The notes under the pieces were generated by a model, which saw only the letters and a program-made list of their open reading frames with translations, was not told the origin of the DNA and did no database searches. From assembly GCA_001692895.1 (NCBI GenBank), contig KV748234.1:806001-870000 (forward strand): 64,000 nt of DNA, in the 5' to 3' direction. Shown one piece after another: positions 1 through 12,049 of the stretch. This stretch comes from Cenococcum geophilum 1.58 (lineage: Eukaryota; Ascomycota; Dothideomycetes; Gloniales; Gloniaceae). The position numbers and the translations under genes are program-made. Position 1 is the stretch's first letter. Each line of letters opens with the position of its first letter.

Positions 1-839
1 AATAACTACTTTTAAGCCTTATAATCTTTACCCAACAATACCCTGGAGTAAAGGATAATATTTAATCGTGTTAATAACCTTTTTAAGTACCTGTAGCTAC
101 TTTACTAAAAGCTTTATACGCCCGGAGCTTACCTTGCTGTTAATAAGACAATTTAGCGCTTTACTAGCCGTGCTAGAGAGATTGTTAATATTCTATCTAA
201 GCTAACACTAGAACGCTTTAAAATATAGGTTTTTGGTAGGCTTATAAATCATTTAATTTAATTTAATTAATACCTTAAGTTAATTAAATTAAAAGCTTTG
301 TAAGTAAAGGGCTTAATTAATTAAATTAATTAAATTAATATTATAACAGTTGTAACTAAATTTAGCTAGTATAGTAGTTAGTAACTATTACGGGTCTTAA
401 TATAGTGTTAATGTAGAAGGACTAATCTAGTAACGCCTAGATCGTTTCCTACCGGCGTTTCTTTCGCCCCTACCCTTAATATAGGCCTATCGCAAGTCTT
501 AGTATAGTGTTAAGTTACCTTCCTACTATATATATCCTGTTCCTTCCTTCTGCAAGCGCTTTAACTGCCTATTTACTATATTAATTATGCCTTCCTTATT
601 CTACAATCCTACCGCCATTAAAGCTCTAATTATATTAGGTTGTAATCGTACGTAATTAGCAGTAAGGAGTAAGCCTATAAGGCTAAATATACGTTTAGGG
701 TCTAATAATATTAATAGAATTATTAGTAAATTAAGAGCCATATAAGCAAGTTATTAATAGTAAGTTCCTTTTAGTCTAGCTTGCTAATAAGTAATTAGGT
801 TAGTATAGTAAACATAATAACCTACTTATATAAGCCGGC
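1..839. other. Left flank of Gypsy A; no gene recognised
   Basis: I see no supportable gene here. The stretch is AT-rich with runs of AATTAATT-type sequence at about 245-345. A short frame starts at an ATG near 588 but soon meets stops. The last five bases (835-839, CCGGC) are the left target duplication of Gypsy A, so this flank was once continuous with 18703 onward, where a piggyBac-like transposase lies on the + strand. A similar AT-rich, partly palindromic patch sits at 19110-19245. This flank may therefore hold the 5' part of that piggyBac element, but I could not read an N-terminus. Confidence 0.4.
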
Positions 840-1049
840 TATTACAGCTTATATAAATACCTCTAAACTAAAGCTTGTAGAATACTATATTACAAAGATA
901 CTAAGCTAAAGAGAAGGAAAAGGGGTCGCTAGGACCAATATAAACAAATATATAGGGTAAGCCGCCAAGGCGCTAGCTTTAGGTGGGCCAATCGTAGGTT
1001 AGCAGAATATAGCAGAATTTAGNAGGTAACGTGCNATANCGCCGTTACA
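840..1049 (-). repeat. LTR of Gypsy A (left, 3' LTR in element sense)
   Basis: This 210-bp repeat matches the split right LTR (11487-11510 plus 18512-18697) almost throughout, with C/T and G/A differences. It starts TATTACAGC and ends GCCGTTACA. Four ambiguous bases lie in or just after its end. The tract ACCCCCCTC following it is the complement of a polypurine tract. Confidence 0.88.
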
Positions 1050-1051
1050 TN

Positions 1052-3222
1052 ACCCCCCTCTTTAAAAGAAAGCCTGCCCTTAGGCTTAGTTAGAAATAGG
1101 GTAGCACTAGGCTTATAAATATAGGATTATAAAATATAAGATAAGGGGATAAAGAGGATATAAGTACGTCTAGACTAAGTATAAAGGGCGATTATAGGCT
1201 AAGTGGAAGCACTAAGCTAAAAAGAGTAGCCGCTAAAAGTCTTAGTACAGATCTAACTAATTAGACAACTTTAACCGGCGGTTAAAGTTCCTAAATATCT
1301 AAAATTTTACAGTACTGGCAGAAAACGGTAGAATTTAGCAGATAGCTATGTTAGGGCTTTGGGGCGTTTTTATCCCTATATTCTTCCAGTAACTTATTAT
1401 CTTTATTATACTAGCATTCTATCTATTCGCCTAGGTACTTTAGGGGTCCAGGCGTATTAGGGTATTAGTTATAGAATTCTTTAAGCTTCTAGGGGCAGCC
1501 TATAAAGTTCTATATAGGGTACTAGGTTAGGTTAGGATTATAGCCCTTCTATTAAATACGGTATTTTAGCGTTCCCTATACTATCTTATAGGCTAGTATT
1601 TCGTTAACCTCCTATTTATTATTACCGTTTACTTAAACTAGTAGGGGAGGCTTATTCTTTTATCTAGGTAATAGGTTATTTATAGCTTTCCGTAACTTAT
1701 CTAGTAAGAAGATAGGGTGAACCCTAATTAAATTTAGGAGCTTTATCTTATACAAGTTGCCTATCTTCTTAAAAACCTTATATGGTCCTACTATCTAGTA
1801 GTCCAGCTTACGGCTAGGTCGTTTGGTTTTTTAATTCCTTATTATAACCCAGACTATATCGCTAGGGGCAAAATTAGGCTCTTAACGGTGTTTGTTTGCC
1901 TACTATTCTATTAACCTTTAAGCTTTTTTTAGGTTCTTGTAGGCTACCGTCTAGGCTTCCTCCAATTATTTAGCGTACTATTAGGCCTTAGTATAGGATA
2001 GCTTCTCTTATATAGTCTAGAAATCTTCTAGCCTTTTCCAGTTAAAGCTTATACGGGGTAAGTATTCCATTTCTAGCTAAATCGGGGCAAACCCTATGGA
2101 GTTATAGGGTAGGGTTACTTACGCATAGTCCATTAAAGGTAGTAGTTTAGACCAGTTATCCTAAAAATAGTTAATAAAGGGCCTAAGCCTTTAGTCTAGG
2201 TACTAATTTACAATCTCTATCTAACCGTTTGTCTAGGGGTAATGAGCCGTAAAAAGCCTTAGCTTAATGCCTAGGATTTAGGTAAACTTATTCCAAAAGG
2301 CCGATATAAACTATAGCCTATAATTAGATACAATAGTATCTAGTAGTCTATAGATTTAGTAGACGTAATAGACATATAGCTAGGCTGCCTCTTTAGCATC
2401 AATGTTCTTATAATAGGGAATTAAGAACGGGCGTTTACCAAAGCGGTTGACTATAACTATAACTATATCGTATCCGTTATAGTCCCTAGGTAGTTTATAA
2501 AAGTCTATAAAGATATACTACTAAGGGCGCTCTAGTATTGGGAGTGGCTTAAGTAGTCCTAGGGTCTTATCCCTTGGGATTATAGCTCTTTTATAGTCTT
2601 TACAGTTCCGTATATATCGATTAATATTTATAACCATTTTTAGCTAGTAGTAGTGACAGTTAATAATTTTATAGGTCTTGTTTTTACTAGGGTGTACTAT
2701 AGAGACTTAGCAATAAGCTTTACGGATTAGTTTAGTCCGTAAATTGTTAATGTTAGGGACTATAAGCCGCTCTTAGTATAGGAGTAATCCTTCCTCCATC
2801 TTAAAATCGGGGTCTCCTTTCGCGGCTTATTTACAAAGGGCCCTTAGGGCGTTAGCTGTGCGGTTTATAGTTAAAAGGCGGCTAATTAGCCCTATTAACT
2901 TATCTAAGAACTCCTCTATTAGTGCTAGCTCGTTTTACTAGGAGTCTAGCTCCTTAAGGATTCGTAGGTTAAGCTATTCTAAATAAAGAAGAGCGCGCGT
3001 CCGATATTAGGTCTTTAGCTTATTCTAGGGTCCTATATCTTATTCTCTTTAGGTTAAGGCATTAGCCTTAAAGTTTTACTTACTAAAACAATATATAATT
3101 GTAAAGAAGAATTAGGAGAGTATTTTGGCCTACTAGGCTTATTATTTAGTAAGCTACTTTATAGTTATAAAGTACTCTAGGGCTTTATAATCTATATATA
3201 TTTTAATCTAGAAGTTCGTACG
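1052..3222 (-). pseudogene. Gypsy A pol 3' part: RNase H end and integrase
   Basis: Minus-strand translation gives the end of RNase H near 3060-3220 and then a Gypsy integrase. Visible pieces include KRAIIPRDKTLGLLKPLP (about 2550-2610), IDFYKLPRDYNGYDIVIVIV (about 2450-2510) and LRLFTAHYPQTNG (about 2230-2270), the classic integrase core landmarks. Integrase would join the cDNA to chromosomal DNA in the nucleus. The frame is interrupted many times in RIP style and cannot be functional. It is separated from the rest of pol by insertion copy 1 at 3223-5762. Confidence 0.85.
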
Positions 3223-3568
3223 TTAAGAAAACGGGAGAGTAATAGGGGCTAGCTAGGAGCTAGCCCGGGGTCATTTTAGCTAGATCCGCTAATCTACTTA
3301 TATATACTTCTTTACGCTAGCCCAGGGCTACTTTAGCTACTTTAACTACTTTAGCCACTTTATATTTAATAGTTATAATATTTATAATATTTCCTATAAC
3401 TGCAATATTTATAATATTTCTTATAGCTATAATATTTATAAAATTAAAATTTTTAAAATTAAATTAATAGTAGTTAAAGGGGGGAGCCTTTCGTAGAGGC
3501 TCTAAATCGTTAATTAGCTAGTCTAGATAATCCGCTACCTATATACTAATTTTCTAACTAGGTCTAAT

Positions 3569-3935
3569 ACCTATTTACCTACCTATCTACCTACCTACGT
3601 ATTTATATACCTATCTACCTGCCTATATACCTATCTATATACCTACCTACGTACCTACTTACGTACCTACTTACGTACCTACCTATATACCTACCTACGT
3701 ACCTACCTATATACCTACCTACGTACCTACCTACGTATCTACCTATATATCTACTTATATACCTACCTATATACCTACCTACGTACCTGCCTACGTGCCT
3801 ATATACTTACCTATATACCTATATACCTACCTACGTACCTACTTATATACCTATATACCTACCTATATACCTACCTATATACCTATATACCTATATACCT
3901 ACATACCTACGTACCTATTTACCTACCTGCCTATA
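3569..3935. repeat. (CTAC)n-type microsatellite array
   Basis: The array is built from CTAC, CTATATAC and CTACGTAC steps (for example ACCTACCTACGTACCTACC). Apparent ORFs through it read Tyr-Leu-Pro-Thr repeats in every frame and are not genes. The same array, complementary and longer, is at 7196-7718. Confidence 0.95.
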
Positions 3936-4279
3936 TCTATTATAGGAGCTCTACGTCTTTTTAGGGAGACTACCGCTTAGGCTTTAAGCAATTAATTAAG
4001 GAGTAGGGGGGAACCTTATATAAAGGCTCTAAATAGTTAATTGTGGTATTTCTGATAATCTGCTAGTTATATACCGATTTTCTAACTAGGCTTAGGGCCT
4101 ACCTATATTAGTATCTAATTTAATTTAGGGGAGGAGTTAGTTTAAATAGTAGTTATTTAGGGTGCCTCCCTAGGAGGCCTTAATCCGATTTAATTTGGTA
4201 ATAGGCTATATTAAGGCTCTAGTTTAATTTAATTAATTAATTAATTAAATTGTTTATAGTATTCGCTGGCTAGTTATTA

Positions 4280-5289
4280 TTATCTAGTTCTAGCAATAGT
4301 CGTCTAGTTCTAGCAACGGTTATTTAGTTCTAGTAACAGTCATCTAGTTCTAATAACGGTTATCTAGTTTTAGCGACGGTCGTCTAGTTCTAGCGATAGT
4401 TATCTAGTTCTAGCGACGGTCGCCTAGTTCTAGCGATAGTTGTTTAGTTTTAGCGACGGTCGTTTAGTTCTAGCAACGGTCGTCTAGTTTTAGCGATGGT
4501 CGTCTAGTTCTAGCAATAGTTATCTAGTTTTAGTAACGATTGTCTAGTTTTAGTGATGGTTATCTAGTTTTAGTAATAGTTGTCTAGTTCTAGTAATAAT
4601 TGTCTAGTTTTAGCAACGGTTATCTAGTTCTAGTAATAGTTATCTAGTTTTAGCGACGGTTGTCTAGTTCTAGCGATAGTTATCTAGTTTTAGCGATAGT
4701 TGTTTAGTTTTAGCGACGGTTATCTAGTTCTAGTAACGGTTGTCTAGTTCTAGCGACGGTCGTCTAGTTTTAGTAACGGTTATCTAGTTCTAGCGACGGT
4801 TGTCTAGTTTTAGCGACAGTTATCTAGTTCTAGTAATAGTTATTTAGTTTTAGCAATAGTCGTCTAGTTCTAGCAATAATTGTCTAGTTTTAATGACGGT
4901 TGTCTAGTTCTAGTAACGGTTATTTAGTTCTAGCGACGGTTGTTTAGTTCTAGTAACAGTTGTCTAGTTTTAGTAACGGTTATCTAGTTCTAGTAATAGT
5001 TATCTAGTTTTAGCAACGGTTGTCTAGTTCTAGCGACGGTTATCTAGTTCTAGCGACGGTTGTCTAGTTTTAGCAACAGTCGTTTAGTTCTAGTAACGGC
5101 TGTTTAGTTCTAGCGACGGTTATCTAGTTTTAGTAATAGTCGTTTAGTTCTAGTAACGGTTGTTTAATTCTGGCGATAGTCATCTAGTTTTAGTAACAGT
5201 TGTTTAGTTTTAGCGACGGTCGTCTAGTTCTAGTAATGGTTGTCTAGTTCTAACGATAGTTATCTAGTTCTAGCGACGGTTATCTAGTT
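4280..5289. repeat. 20-bp minisatellite, about 50 units
   Basis: The tandem unit is close to CTAGTTCTAGCGACGGTTGT. Variation between units is almost only C/T and G/A (CGACGGT, CAACGGT, TAATAGT), as expected if an initially uniform array was hit by RIP. The 20-bp period is not a multiple of three, so it is not coding. The partner array with complementary units is at 6346-6870 and has about 26 units. Confidence 0.97.
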
Positions 5290-5570
5290 CTAGTTATAGT
5301 CTACTAGCTATTATTCTAGTACCTCCCTAAGTAGGGAGGATATAAGAAAGGGTAAAAAAATAAGGTAGTATTTAGGTATATAAGGGGTATATAAAGATAT
5401 ATATAGAGGCTATTAGGAATATAGCGGGGACCCAATGGTACTTAGGATAATTTAAATAATTAGGAAAATTAAAGTCCTACTAAAGCCTACTTAAAGCCTG
5501 CTTAAAGCCTACTAAAAGGCCTTTAGAATTTTAATACCCTAATAGTAATAATATTTATTTTATAGCTATA

Positions 5571-5701
5571 AGCTAGCGTATAGCTCTAGGGGGTTAGCTA
5601 ATATAGCTAAAAGCTAGCGTATAGCTCTGGGGGGTTAGCTAATATAGTAGAAAGCTAGCGTATAGCTTTAAGGGGTTAGCTAATATAGCGGAAAGCTAGC
5701 C
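5571..5701. repeat. Three tandem 42-bp repeats
   Basis: There are three head-to-tail units of about 42 bp, each containing GCTAGCGTATAGCT and GGGTTAGCTAATATAG. Copy 2 of the element has only one such unit (about 6010-6055, inverted). The number of units therefore differs between the two copies. Confidence 0.9.
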
Positions 5702-5762
5702 CTAGGCCCTAAAATCACTTTTAGCGAAACTAAATTTTATACGCCACCTCCCGTTTTCCTAA

Positions 5763-5942
5763 TATACCTTTAAGCTCTATACGTTATTAAGAGAGTAATT
5801 AAATAATAGCTAGTATTTCTTTATTATATACTTTATAGTTATACTTAGCCGGGTCTATTATCTTTAAAAAGAAAGCTATAGAGTACCATTTACCGTCTAG
5901 ATATAACTATAATAGAATTCCTACTACGACCCTATTAGAGCG
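5763..5942 (-). pseudogene. Gypsy A RNase H fragment trapped between two insertions
   Basis: This 180-bp island is not part of the inverted insertions. Minus-strand translation shows LDGKWYSIAFFLKIIDPA and YNYKVYNKEILAII, the start of a Gypsy RNase H domain. It continues the reverse transcriptase that ends at 8076 and is continued by the segment starting at 3222. This proves that the flanking 2.5-kb and 2.1-kb blocks are two independent insertions into one gene rather than the arms of one simple palindrome. Confidence 0.8.
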
Positions 5943-6345
5943 TTAGGAAAACAGGAGGTAGCGTATAAAATTTAGTTTTGCTAAAAGTGATTTTAGGGCC
6001 TAGGGCCAGCTTTCTACTATATTAGCTAACCCCCTAGAGCTATACGCTAGCTTATAGCTATAAAATAAATATTATTACTATTATTATATTTATTGCTATT
6101 AGGGTATTAAAATCCTAAAGGCCTCCTAGTAGGCTTTAAGTAGGCTCTAAGTAGGCTCTAGTAGGACTTTGATTTTCCTAATTATTTAAATTATCCTAAG
6201 TACTATTAGGTCCCTACTATATTCCTAATAGCCTCTATACGTATTTTTATATACCCCTTATATACCTAAATACTACCTTATTTTTTTACCCTTTCTTATA
6301 TCCTCCCTACCTAGGGAGGCACTAGAATAATAGCTAGCAGACTAT

Positions 6346-6870
6346 AATTAAAACTAAATAACCGTTGCTAGAACTAGACAACTATTACTAGAACTAGACA
6401 ACCGTTGCTAGAACTAGACAACTATTGCTAAAACTAGACAACTATTGCTAGAACTAGACAACCGTTACTAGAACTAGACGACTATTACTAAAACTAGACA
6501 ACCGTTGCTAGAACTAGATAACTGTCGCTAGAACTAGACAACTATTGCTAAAACTAAATAACCATTACTAAAATTAAATAACTATTGCTAGAACTAGATA
6601 ACCGTTGCTAAAACTAGATAACTATTACTAAAACTAGACAACTATTGCTAAAACTAGACAACTATTGCTAAAACTAGACAACCGTTATTAGAACTAGATG
6701 ACCGTTGCTAAAACTAGACGACCGTTACTAGAACTAGACAACTAGATAACCGTTACCAAAACTAGACAACTATTGCTAAAACTAGACGACTGTCGCTAGA
6801 ACTAGACGATTATTGCTAGAACTAGACGACCGTCGCTAGAACTAGATAACTATCGCCAGAACTAGATAAT
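6346..6870. repeat. 20-bp minisatellite, about 26 units
   Basis: Units are close to ACTAGACAACCGTTGCTAGA, the complement of the array at 4280-5289. One irregular unit near 6735-6760 breaks the phase. Variation is again mostly C/T and G/A. Confidence 0.95.
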
Positions 6871-7195
6871 AACGACTAGCTAGCGAACACTACAAATAAT
6901 TTAATTAATCGATTAAATTAAACTAGAGCCTTAATATAGCCTATTACCGGATTAAATCGGATTAAGGCCTCCTAGATAACCACTATTTAAACTAACTCCT
7001 TCCCTAAATTAAATTAGATACTAATATAGGTAGGCCCTAAGCTAGTTAGAAAATCGGTACATAACTAGTAGATTATTAGAAATACCGCAATTAAACTATT
7101 TAGAGCTTTATATAGGTTCCCCCCTACTCCTTAATTAATCGCTTAAAGCCTAAGCGGTAGTTTCCCTAAAAAATATAGAGCTCCTATAATAGATA

Positions 7196-7718
7196 TTAGG
7201 TAGGATAGGCAGGTAGATAAGTAGGTGGTAGGTGTACGTAGGTACGTAGGTACGTAGGTATATAGGTACGTAGGTACGCAGGTTATATAGGTACGTAGGT
7301 ACGTAGGTATATAGGTAGGTATAATAGGTAGGTAGGTAGGTACGTAGATATATAGGTACGTAGGTAGGTACATAAGTAGGTACATAGGTAAGTATATAGG
7401 TATGTAGTAGGTAATATAGGTAGGTAAATAGGCAGGTATATAGTAAGGTAATATAGGTACGTAGGTATATAGGTATATAGGCAGGTATATAGTATATAGG
7501 TAGGTATAATAAGCACATAGGTACGTAGGTAGGTACGTAGGTAGGTATATAGGTAGGTATGTAGATACGTAGGCAGGTATATAGGTAGGTAGATAGGTAG
7601 ATATATAGGTAGATATATAGGTATATAGGTAGATACGTAGGTAGGTACGTAGGTAGGTATATAGGTAGGTAGATAGGTACGCAAATACGTAGGTAAGTAG
7701 ATAGGTAGGTAAATAGGC
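7196..7718. repeat. (GTAG)n-type microsatellite array
   Basis: Complement of the array at 3569-3935, built of GTAG, GTATATAG and GTACGTAG steps. Long open frames across it (minus strand, Tyr-Leu-Pro-Thr repeats) are a by-product of the repeat. Confidence 0.95.
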
Positions 7719-8075
7719 ATTAAACCTAGTTAGGAAATTAGTATACGGGTAGCGGATTATCTAGACTAGCTAATTAACGATTTAGAGCCTCTGCGAAAGG
7801 CTCCCCCCTTTAACTGCTATTAATTTAATTTTAAAAAATTTAATTTTATAAATATTATGGCTATAAGAAATATTATAAATATTGTAGTTATAGGAAATAT
7901 TATAAATATTATAACTATTAGATATAAAGTAGCTAAAGTAGCTAAAGTGGCTAAAGTGGCCCCGGGCTAGCGTAAAGAAGTATATATAAGCAGATTAGCG
8001 GATTTAGCTAAAATGACCCCGGGCTAGCCCCGGGCTAGCCCTTAGCTAGCCCCTACTACTCTCCCGTTTTCCTAA

Positions 8076-11000
8076 TAAGGCGTCTATTTCTAGCATTAAT
8101 TTAAGGTCCAGGTTATAGTAATAAAGAATTAGGGAAGAAATAAGCCGATTCTTTATCTCTTTAAAGGCTTCTATATAGCTATTATTAAAGATAAAAGGTG
8201 TATCCTTCCTGGTTAGTTATATAAGAGGTTTTGCTATAATTCCGTAGTTACGGGTAAACCGGTAGTAGAAGTTATAAAAGCTAAGAAAGGACTAGATTCC
8301 TTTTACTATATAAAGGGGCTTCCAGTTACAGATTGCCTTTACCTTCTTAGCGTTAACCTTAATTCCTTCTATAATTATAATAAACCTAAGGTATTTTATA
8401 CATTTTACCCTAAACTCGCATTTCTTAATATTAACTTATAAGCCCGCGTTCTGTAGTCTCTTTAGGACCTTCTTAATATAAACTTAATACTTAAGTTCGT
8501 TATCTAAGTATATAAGAATGTCGTCTAGGTATACCGTACAGAATTTATTAAGGTAATTAAAAAGAACGTTATTTATATACCTTTAGTACATAGCCGGTCC
8601 ATTTATTAGTCTAAAAGAAAGAACTTTATATTTATAGAAACCATAATAGGTACAGAACGTTATTAAATCTTTAGATATAGGGTTTATCCTAACTCGGTAG
8701 AAAGCTTAGCGGATATTAAGTTTAGTAAAGATCTTTACCTAGCTTAGACGTGTAAGGGTCTCGTTAATTAAAGGAATAGAATACCGGTCCTTTTAAGTAA
8801 TAGCATTTAGCTTTTAATAGTTAATATAAAAATAAAGGCCTCTATTAGGCTTTTTACGAATAGGATAGGGGAAGTAAAAGGGGCTTAACTTAGCTTAATA
8901 AACCCTTTATCCAGGTTATTAATTAAGTACTACTTTATTACTTTTAGCTTATCCATTAATTAATAGTAGAGGGGGCTATAGCCTAGCGAGTTATTGGCTT
9001 CTAATTAAATCTTATAATTGTATATCCGGTAGGGGGGTAACTTGTCTAAGGCCGCCTTTAAGAATATATCCTTATAGTCTGTATAAATAGTAAAAAGAAG
9101 GCGTTTAACTAGTTCCTTATTAGTTTCCTTAGCTAGCCTTTCCTCTTTATTATTAATAATTTAGTTAATCTTATATAGGCTCGTTATAAAGACCTTATTG
9201 TCCTTCCGGTACATATTAAAGTAAAACGCTATAGCGCTAATTGCGGCGATATTTACGGTAGGGGGGTTACCTAATAATAGGGGCGTACGTAACTTTAGGG
9301 ACTTCTAGGGTACTAGCGTTATTATTACTCCTTTTAGCTCCTATTATATCTTTTAAAGATCATCCCTTATATCCTATTAGTACGTTCTTTTCTATACTAG
9401 TTAGATCTATTCGATTTAGACGTCGTTTATATTACTATCTATCCCGCTTTTATACGTAGAGTTCTTTTTAAACGTAGCGCTTTAGGAGAGTATCTTTATT
9501 AGTACGGAGTTCTTTCTAGCTTCGCGGCAGGCGTCTTCTTAGGTAAAAGTTAGGTTATAGGCCCGGACATCCTACTAGTAGGTAGGGTTAGCCTTTACGG
9601 CTAGTATCTTACGGTTAGTTTAAATCTCCCTAATAAAGGAGGGTAACCTTAGTCTATCCTCCGGCTAGATAAACCGTCTTTATTGTATATTTAACCAAAT
9701 ATTAAAATAGAATATCTATTTTCGTTTAAGGATTATATTATGGGACCCTAGGTCTAGGATACAAAAGGGGATACTATATTAGCGTCGTCCATTAAGAGCG
9801 ATATATAACTTTAAGACGTAGGTAACGGGCCAACCGGCTTGGCCATTATAGCCTTTTACCTAAATAGGCTTCTCTAGTTAGATAGCTTCTGTATTTAAAA
9901 ACTTAGTAATATTATTCGTATAGGCAGTATTTATAAAGGTGAAGCTATTTACTCTAGTGTTAATAAGGGCGGTTGTATTAACTTTATATCTATTTTAAGA
10001 TACTATATATAGAACTATAAAATGCTTTCTACCTATTAACTAACTAAGATTAATCTCTTTAAGATTAATAGGGTACCCTAGGGGGGAGTCTTTCCCTAGG
10101 GTTTTTCTTTTCCTAACTTATCTAATATTTCTTCTTCCTTTATCTCCTTAATATTGCCTATATCCTTTAGCTCCGGGCAGGACAAGGTAAAGTAACCCTA
10201 CTTATTACAGTTGTAGCATATAGCCAAGGCAGGGTTAATTGGAGTATTGCGGCAAATACTAGTTAATAGCGTAGTATATAACTAGTTAGGCGAGGCTCGC
10301 TAGTACGTAGTTATAACCGCCTTTAGTATAAAAGTAGTTATAACTTATCTTCCTGCTCTAGTACCTATAGGTATAGCTAGCGAGTTCTAATTATTACGGA
10401 GTCGCTTCTACTAATTAGGGTAGGTGTTAATCCGCTTTAGTTCTAAGTTTAATAATAGGCAACGAGCTATAAGTTTTTTATGGGTTAGTAGGTTATTTAA
10501 GGCTACGGCAATCTTTTTTTATAGCTAGATTATTAGCTTATCGTATAGGTCTAATCAGTAGTTCTTAAGGGGAACCTAGCCTTTTCCTATAAGGTATAGG
10601 AATTAAGTCTAGAATTTGGCAAAGGGTTAGTTCGGTTTTATTATTAGGCGATTATAGTTATAACGGGCATCCCGTACTTTGTTTAGGTTAACGTAAATAG
10701 CCATTAAGTGCCGTATTATCTTATTAATAGATATAAATTGGATAGGGGAGTCGTCCTTAAACTTAGCTTAAAGGTGCCGTTAGGCGTCCCCAGTAGTTCG
10801 ACTAAAGAGGTAGAGTATTTTAGCTTCTTTAGAAAGAAAATAGTTGTGGTTAATGCGGAGCTTTCCTTATACTTAAATCCTCTAATTTTTAAAGGTAGGG
10901 TCTATCCCGTTAAATAATAGTAGGGGGTTAAGGAGCTTAACGGACTTTAATTACTTCGTTATTATATCCGTACTCCCTAGTATATTATATTTAGTAGAGT

Positions 11001-11486
11001 AAATAGGTTAGCTAGGGCTTTAAAAAGGGGAAGCTGGGCTATTTTATAGGGCCGTAAGGCTTTCTAGGATCTCTTATAAGGTCTCTTATATATTTCTTAC
11101 TTTAAGATAATTAGCTTCCTAGCTAGCTACAAGGGCGCGAATCTGCTCGCGTACGTCTATAACGTTATTATTATCTTTAATTTCTAATCCTAATTAGATC
11201 TTAGGTTCCTCTTAGATAAAGGCAGCTCTCTTAAATAAGCTTACTTTAGGTACCATTATTAGCTTCCTAAGATTTGTTAGTATTATACGCTTTAGTTTTA
11301 ATTCTAGGGGTATAGGTCTAGTCCTATCTAGCTTATAAGGTAGGATATTATCTAGGCCTTCTCAGGCAATATAGAGTTGTTTTAGTGTCTAAGTATAGCG
11401 TGTTAATACGTCGTTGCAGACGAAGTTTCTTTAAGGTGGGATATTATTAAGGCCTTCCTAGGCAAGGTAGGGTAAGCTTAGTATAA
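8076..11486 (-). pseudogene. Gypsy A gag, protease and reverse transcriptase
   Basis: Minus-strand translation shows reverse transcriptase with the polymerase motif TVYLDDILIYLDNELKYQ at about 8490-8545 and the thumb/connection FRVKCIKYLRFI (about 8390-8430). A gag zinc knuckle of CCHC type (CYNCNK...CPELK) lies near 10165-10225. Gag is upstream (10230-11480) and protease between. These parts would form the virus-like particle core and copy RNA to cDNA. The frames are heavily RIP-damaged. The open stretch at 10708-10917 on the + strand is antisense to gag and not a gene. Confidence 0.82.
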
Positions 11487-11510
11487 TATTACGGCTTATA
11501 TAAATGCCTC
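11487..11510 (-). repeat. Gypsy A right LTR, first 24 bp
   Basis: TATTACGGCTTATATAAATG and the following four bases match the start of the left LTR at 840. The LTR is cut here by insertion E and resumes at 18512, and 24 + 186 bp equals the 210 bp of the left LTR. Confidence 0.88.
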
Positions 11511-12049
11511 GGCCGTTAAAAACAGATTCTACACCTATACGTGGTGACGGCTACAAACCTAGGTCTTTGAAGTTCAAACTTAGAGCTAACGCAGAGACGT
11601 TATATAGCGCGTATAAGTAGGACCTGGTGGTTATATACGTCGTGGGGCGTAGTAAAAAGTTTTTATATAGGATAGTAAGATCTCGAAAACCACTACTAAC
11701 GGTACCCCTTTATAATACAGCCACTAGTTCTCCTATTAAGTACCTATATAATCTAACGTGGATAAACAGCTTTTAAAAGCATCCCCTAGCCCCTAATAGA
11801 AAGTATTAACGACCTTATATTAACAGACAAATAAGCGTGCAAGTGATTAAACAAATGAGTAAATATACGGCCCCTTCTAACCCCTAGGGCAGTCGCCCAC
11901 GGAGCATGCGGTTACTTACCGTTTTTAACTACCAAATATTACCTAGCAGCTTAGATTGCGACCCACGGTTTTCCCTATCTCCTTTTAACAGAGTAGTAAC
12001 CCTTAAAGAGGGCCTAGCTAGGGCCTAGGCACAAAAGATACCCAAATAC

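Larger units (their letters stand above)
3223..5762 (+). mobile_element. Minisatellite-bearing TIR element, copy 1
   Basis: This 2.54-kb insertion interrupts RNase H of Gypsy A. Its ends are short inverted repeats: TTAAGAAAACGGGAGAG at the left, and CTCCCGTTTTCCTAA at the right, whose complement is TTAGGAAAACGGGAG. It holds no convincing gene. In order it contains: a GCTAGCCC-rich end, a (CTAC)n-type microsatellite (3569-3935), a spacer of about 340 bp, a 20-bp minisatellite of about 50 units (4280-5289), a spacer with CCTACTAAAGCC-like short repeats, three 42-bp repeats (5571-5701) and the right terminus. A second copy lies inverted at 5943-8075. The target duplication is not clean. A non-autonomous Mutator-like or foldback-like element is possible, but the family is not established. 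Confidence 0.7.
5943..8075 (-). mobile_element. Minisatellite-bearing TIR element, copy 2 (inverted)
   Basis: This is the reverse-oriented copy of 3223-5762. It starts TTAGGAAAACAGGAGG and ends CTCTCCCGTTTTCCTAA. The order of parts is mirrored: one 42-bp unit, 20-bp minisatellite (6346-6870), spacer, CTAC-type microsatellite (7196-7718), GCTAGCCC-rich end. It is 2.13 kb, the difference being mainly array length. It sits between reverse transcriptase and RNase H of Gypsy A. Nearby ACGCCTTAT and ACGCTCTAAT at its two sides could be an imperfect 9-10 bp duplication, but the match is weak. No gene is seen inside. Confidence 0.7.

Noticed and set aside
3569-3935. Telomere-like repeat
   Set aside because: The steps are CTAC, CTATATAC and CTACGTAC. 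No TTAGGG/CCCTAA unit is present, and the array is internal to a mobile element.
3795-3980. Open frame of Tyr-Leu-Pro-Thr repeats
   Set aside because: It is the translation of a CTAC-type microsatellite; similar frames occur in every phase and in the complementary array at 7143-7720.
4280-5289. CRISPR-like regular repeat array
   Set aside because: The 20-bp units are directly adjacent with no unique spacers, lie in a eukaryotic transposon, and vary only by C/T and G/A. It is a minisatellite.
3223-8075. One simple palindromic element with 2-kb arms
   Set aside because: The centre holds 180 bp of Gypsy A RNase H in frame with both sides, and each half has its own pair of short inverted ends. 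It is two separate insertions.
10708-10917. 69-codon open frame on the + strand
   Set aside because: It is antisense to the gag region of Gypsy A and shows no independent support.
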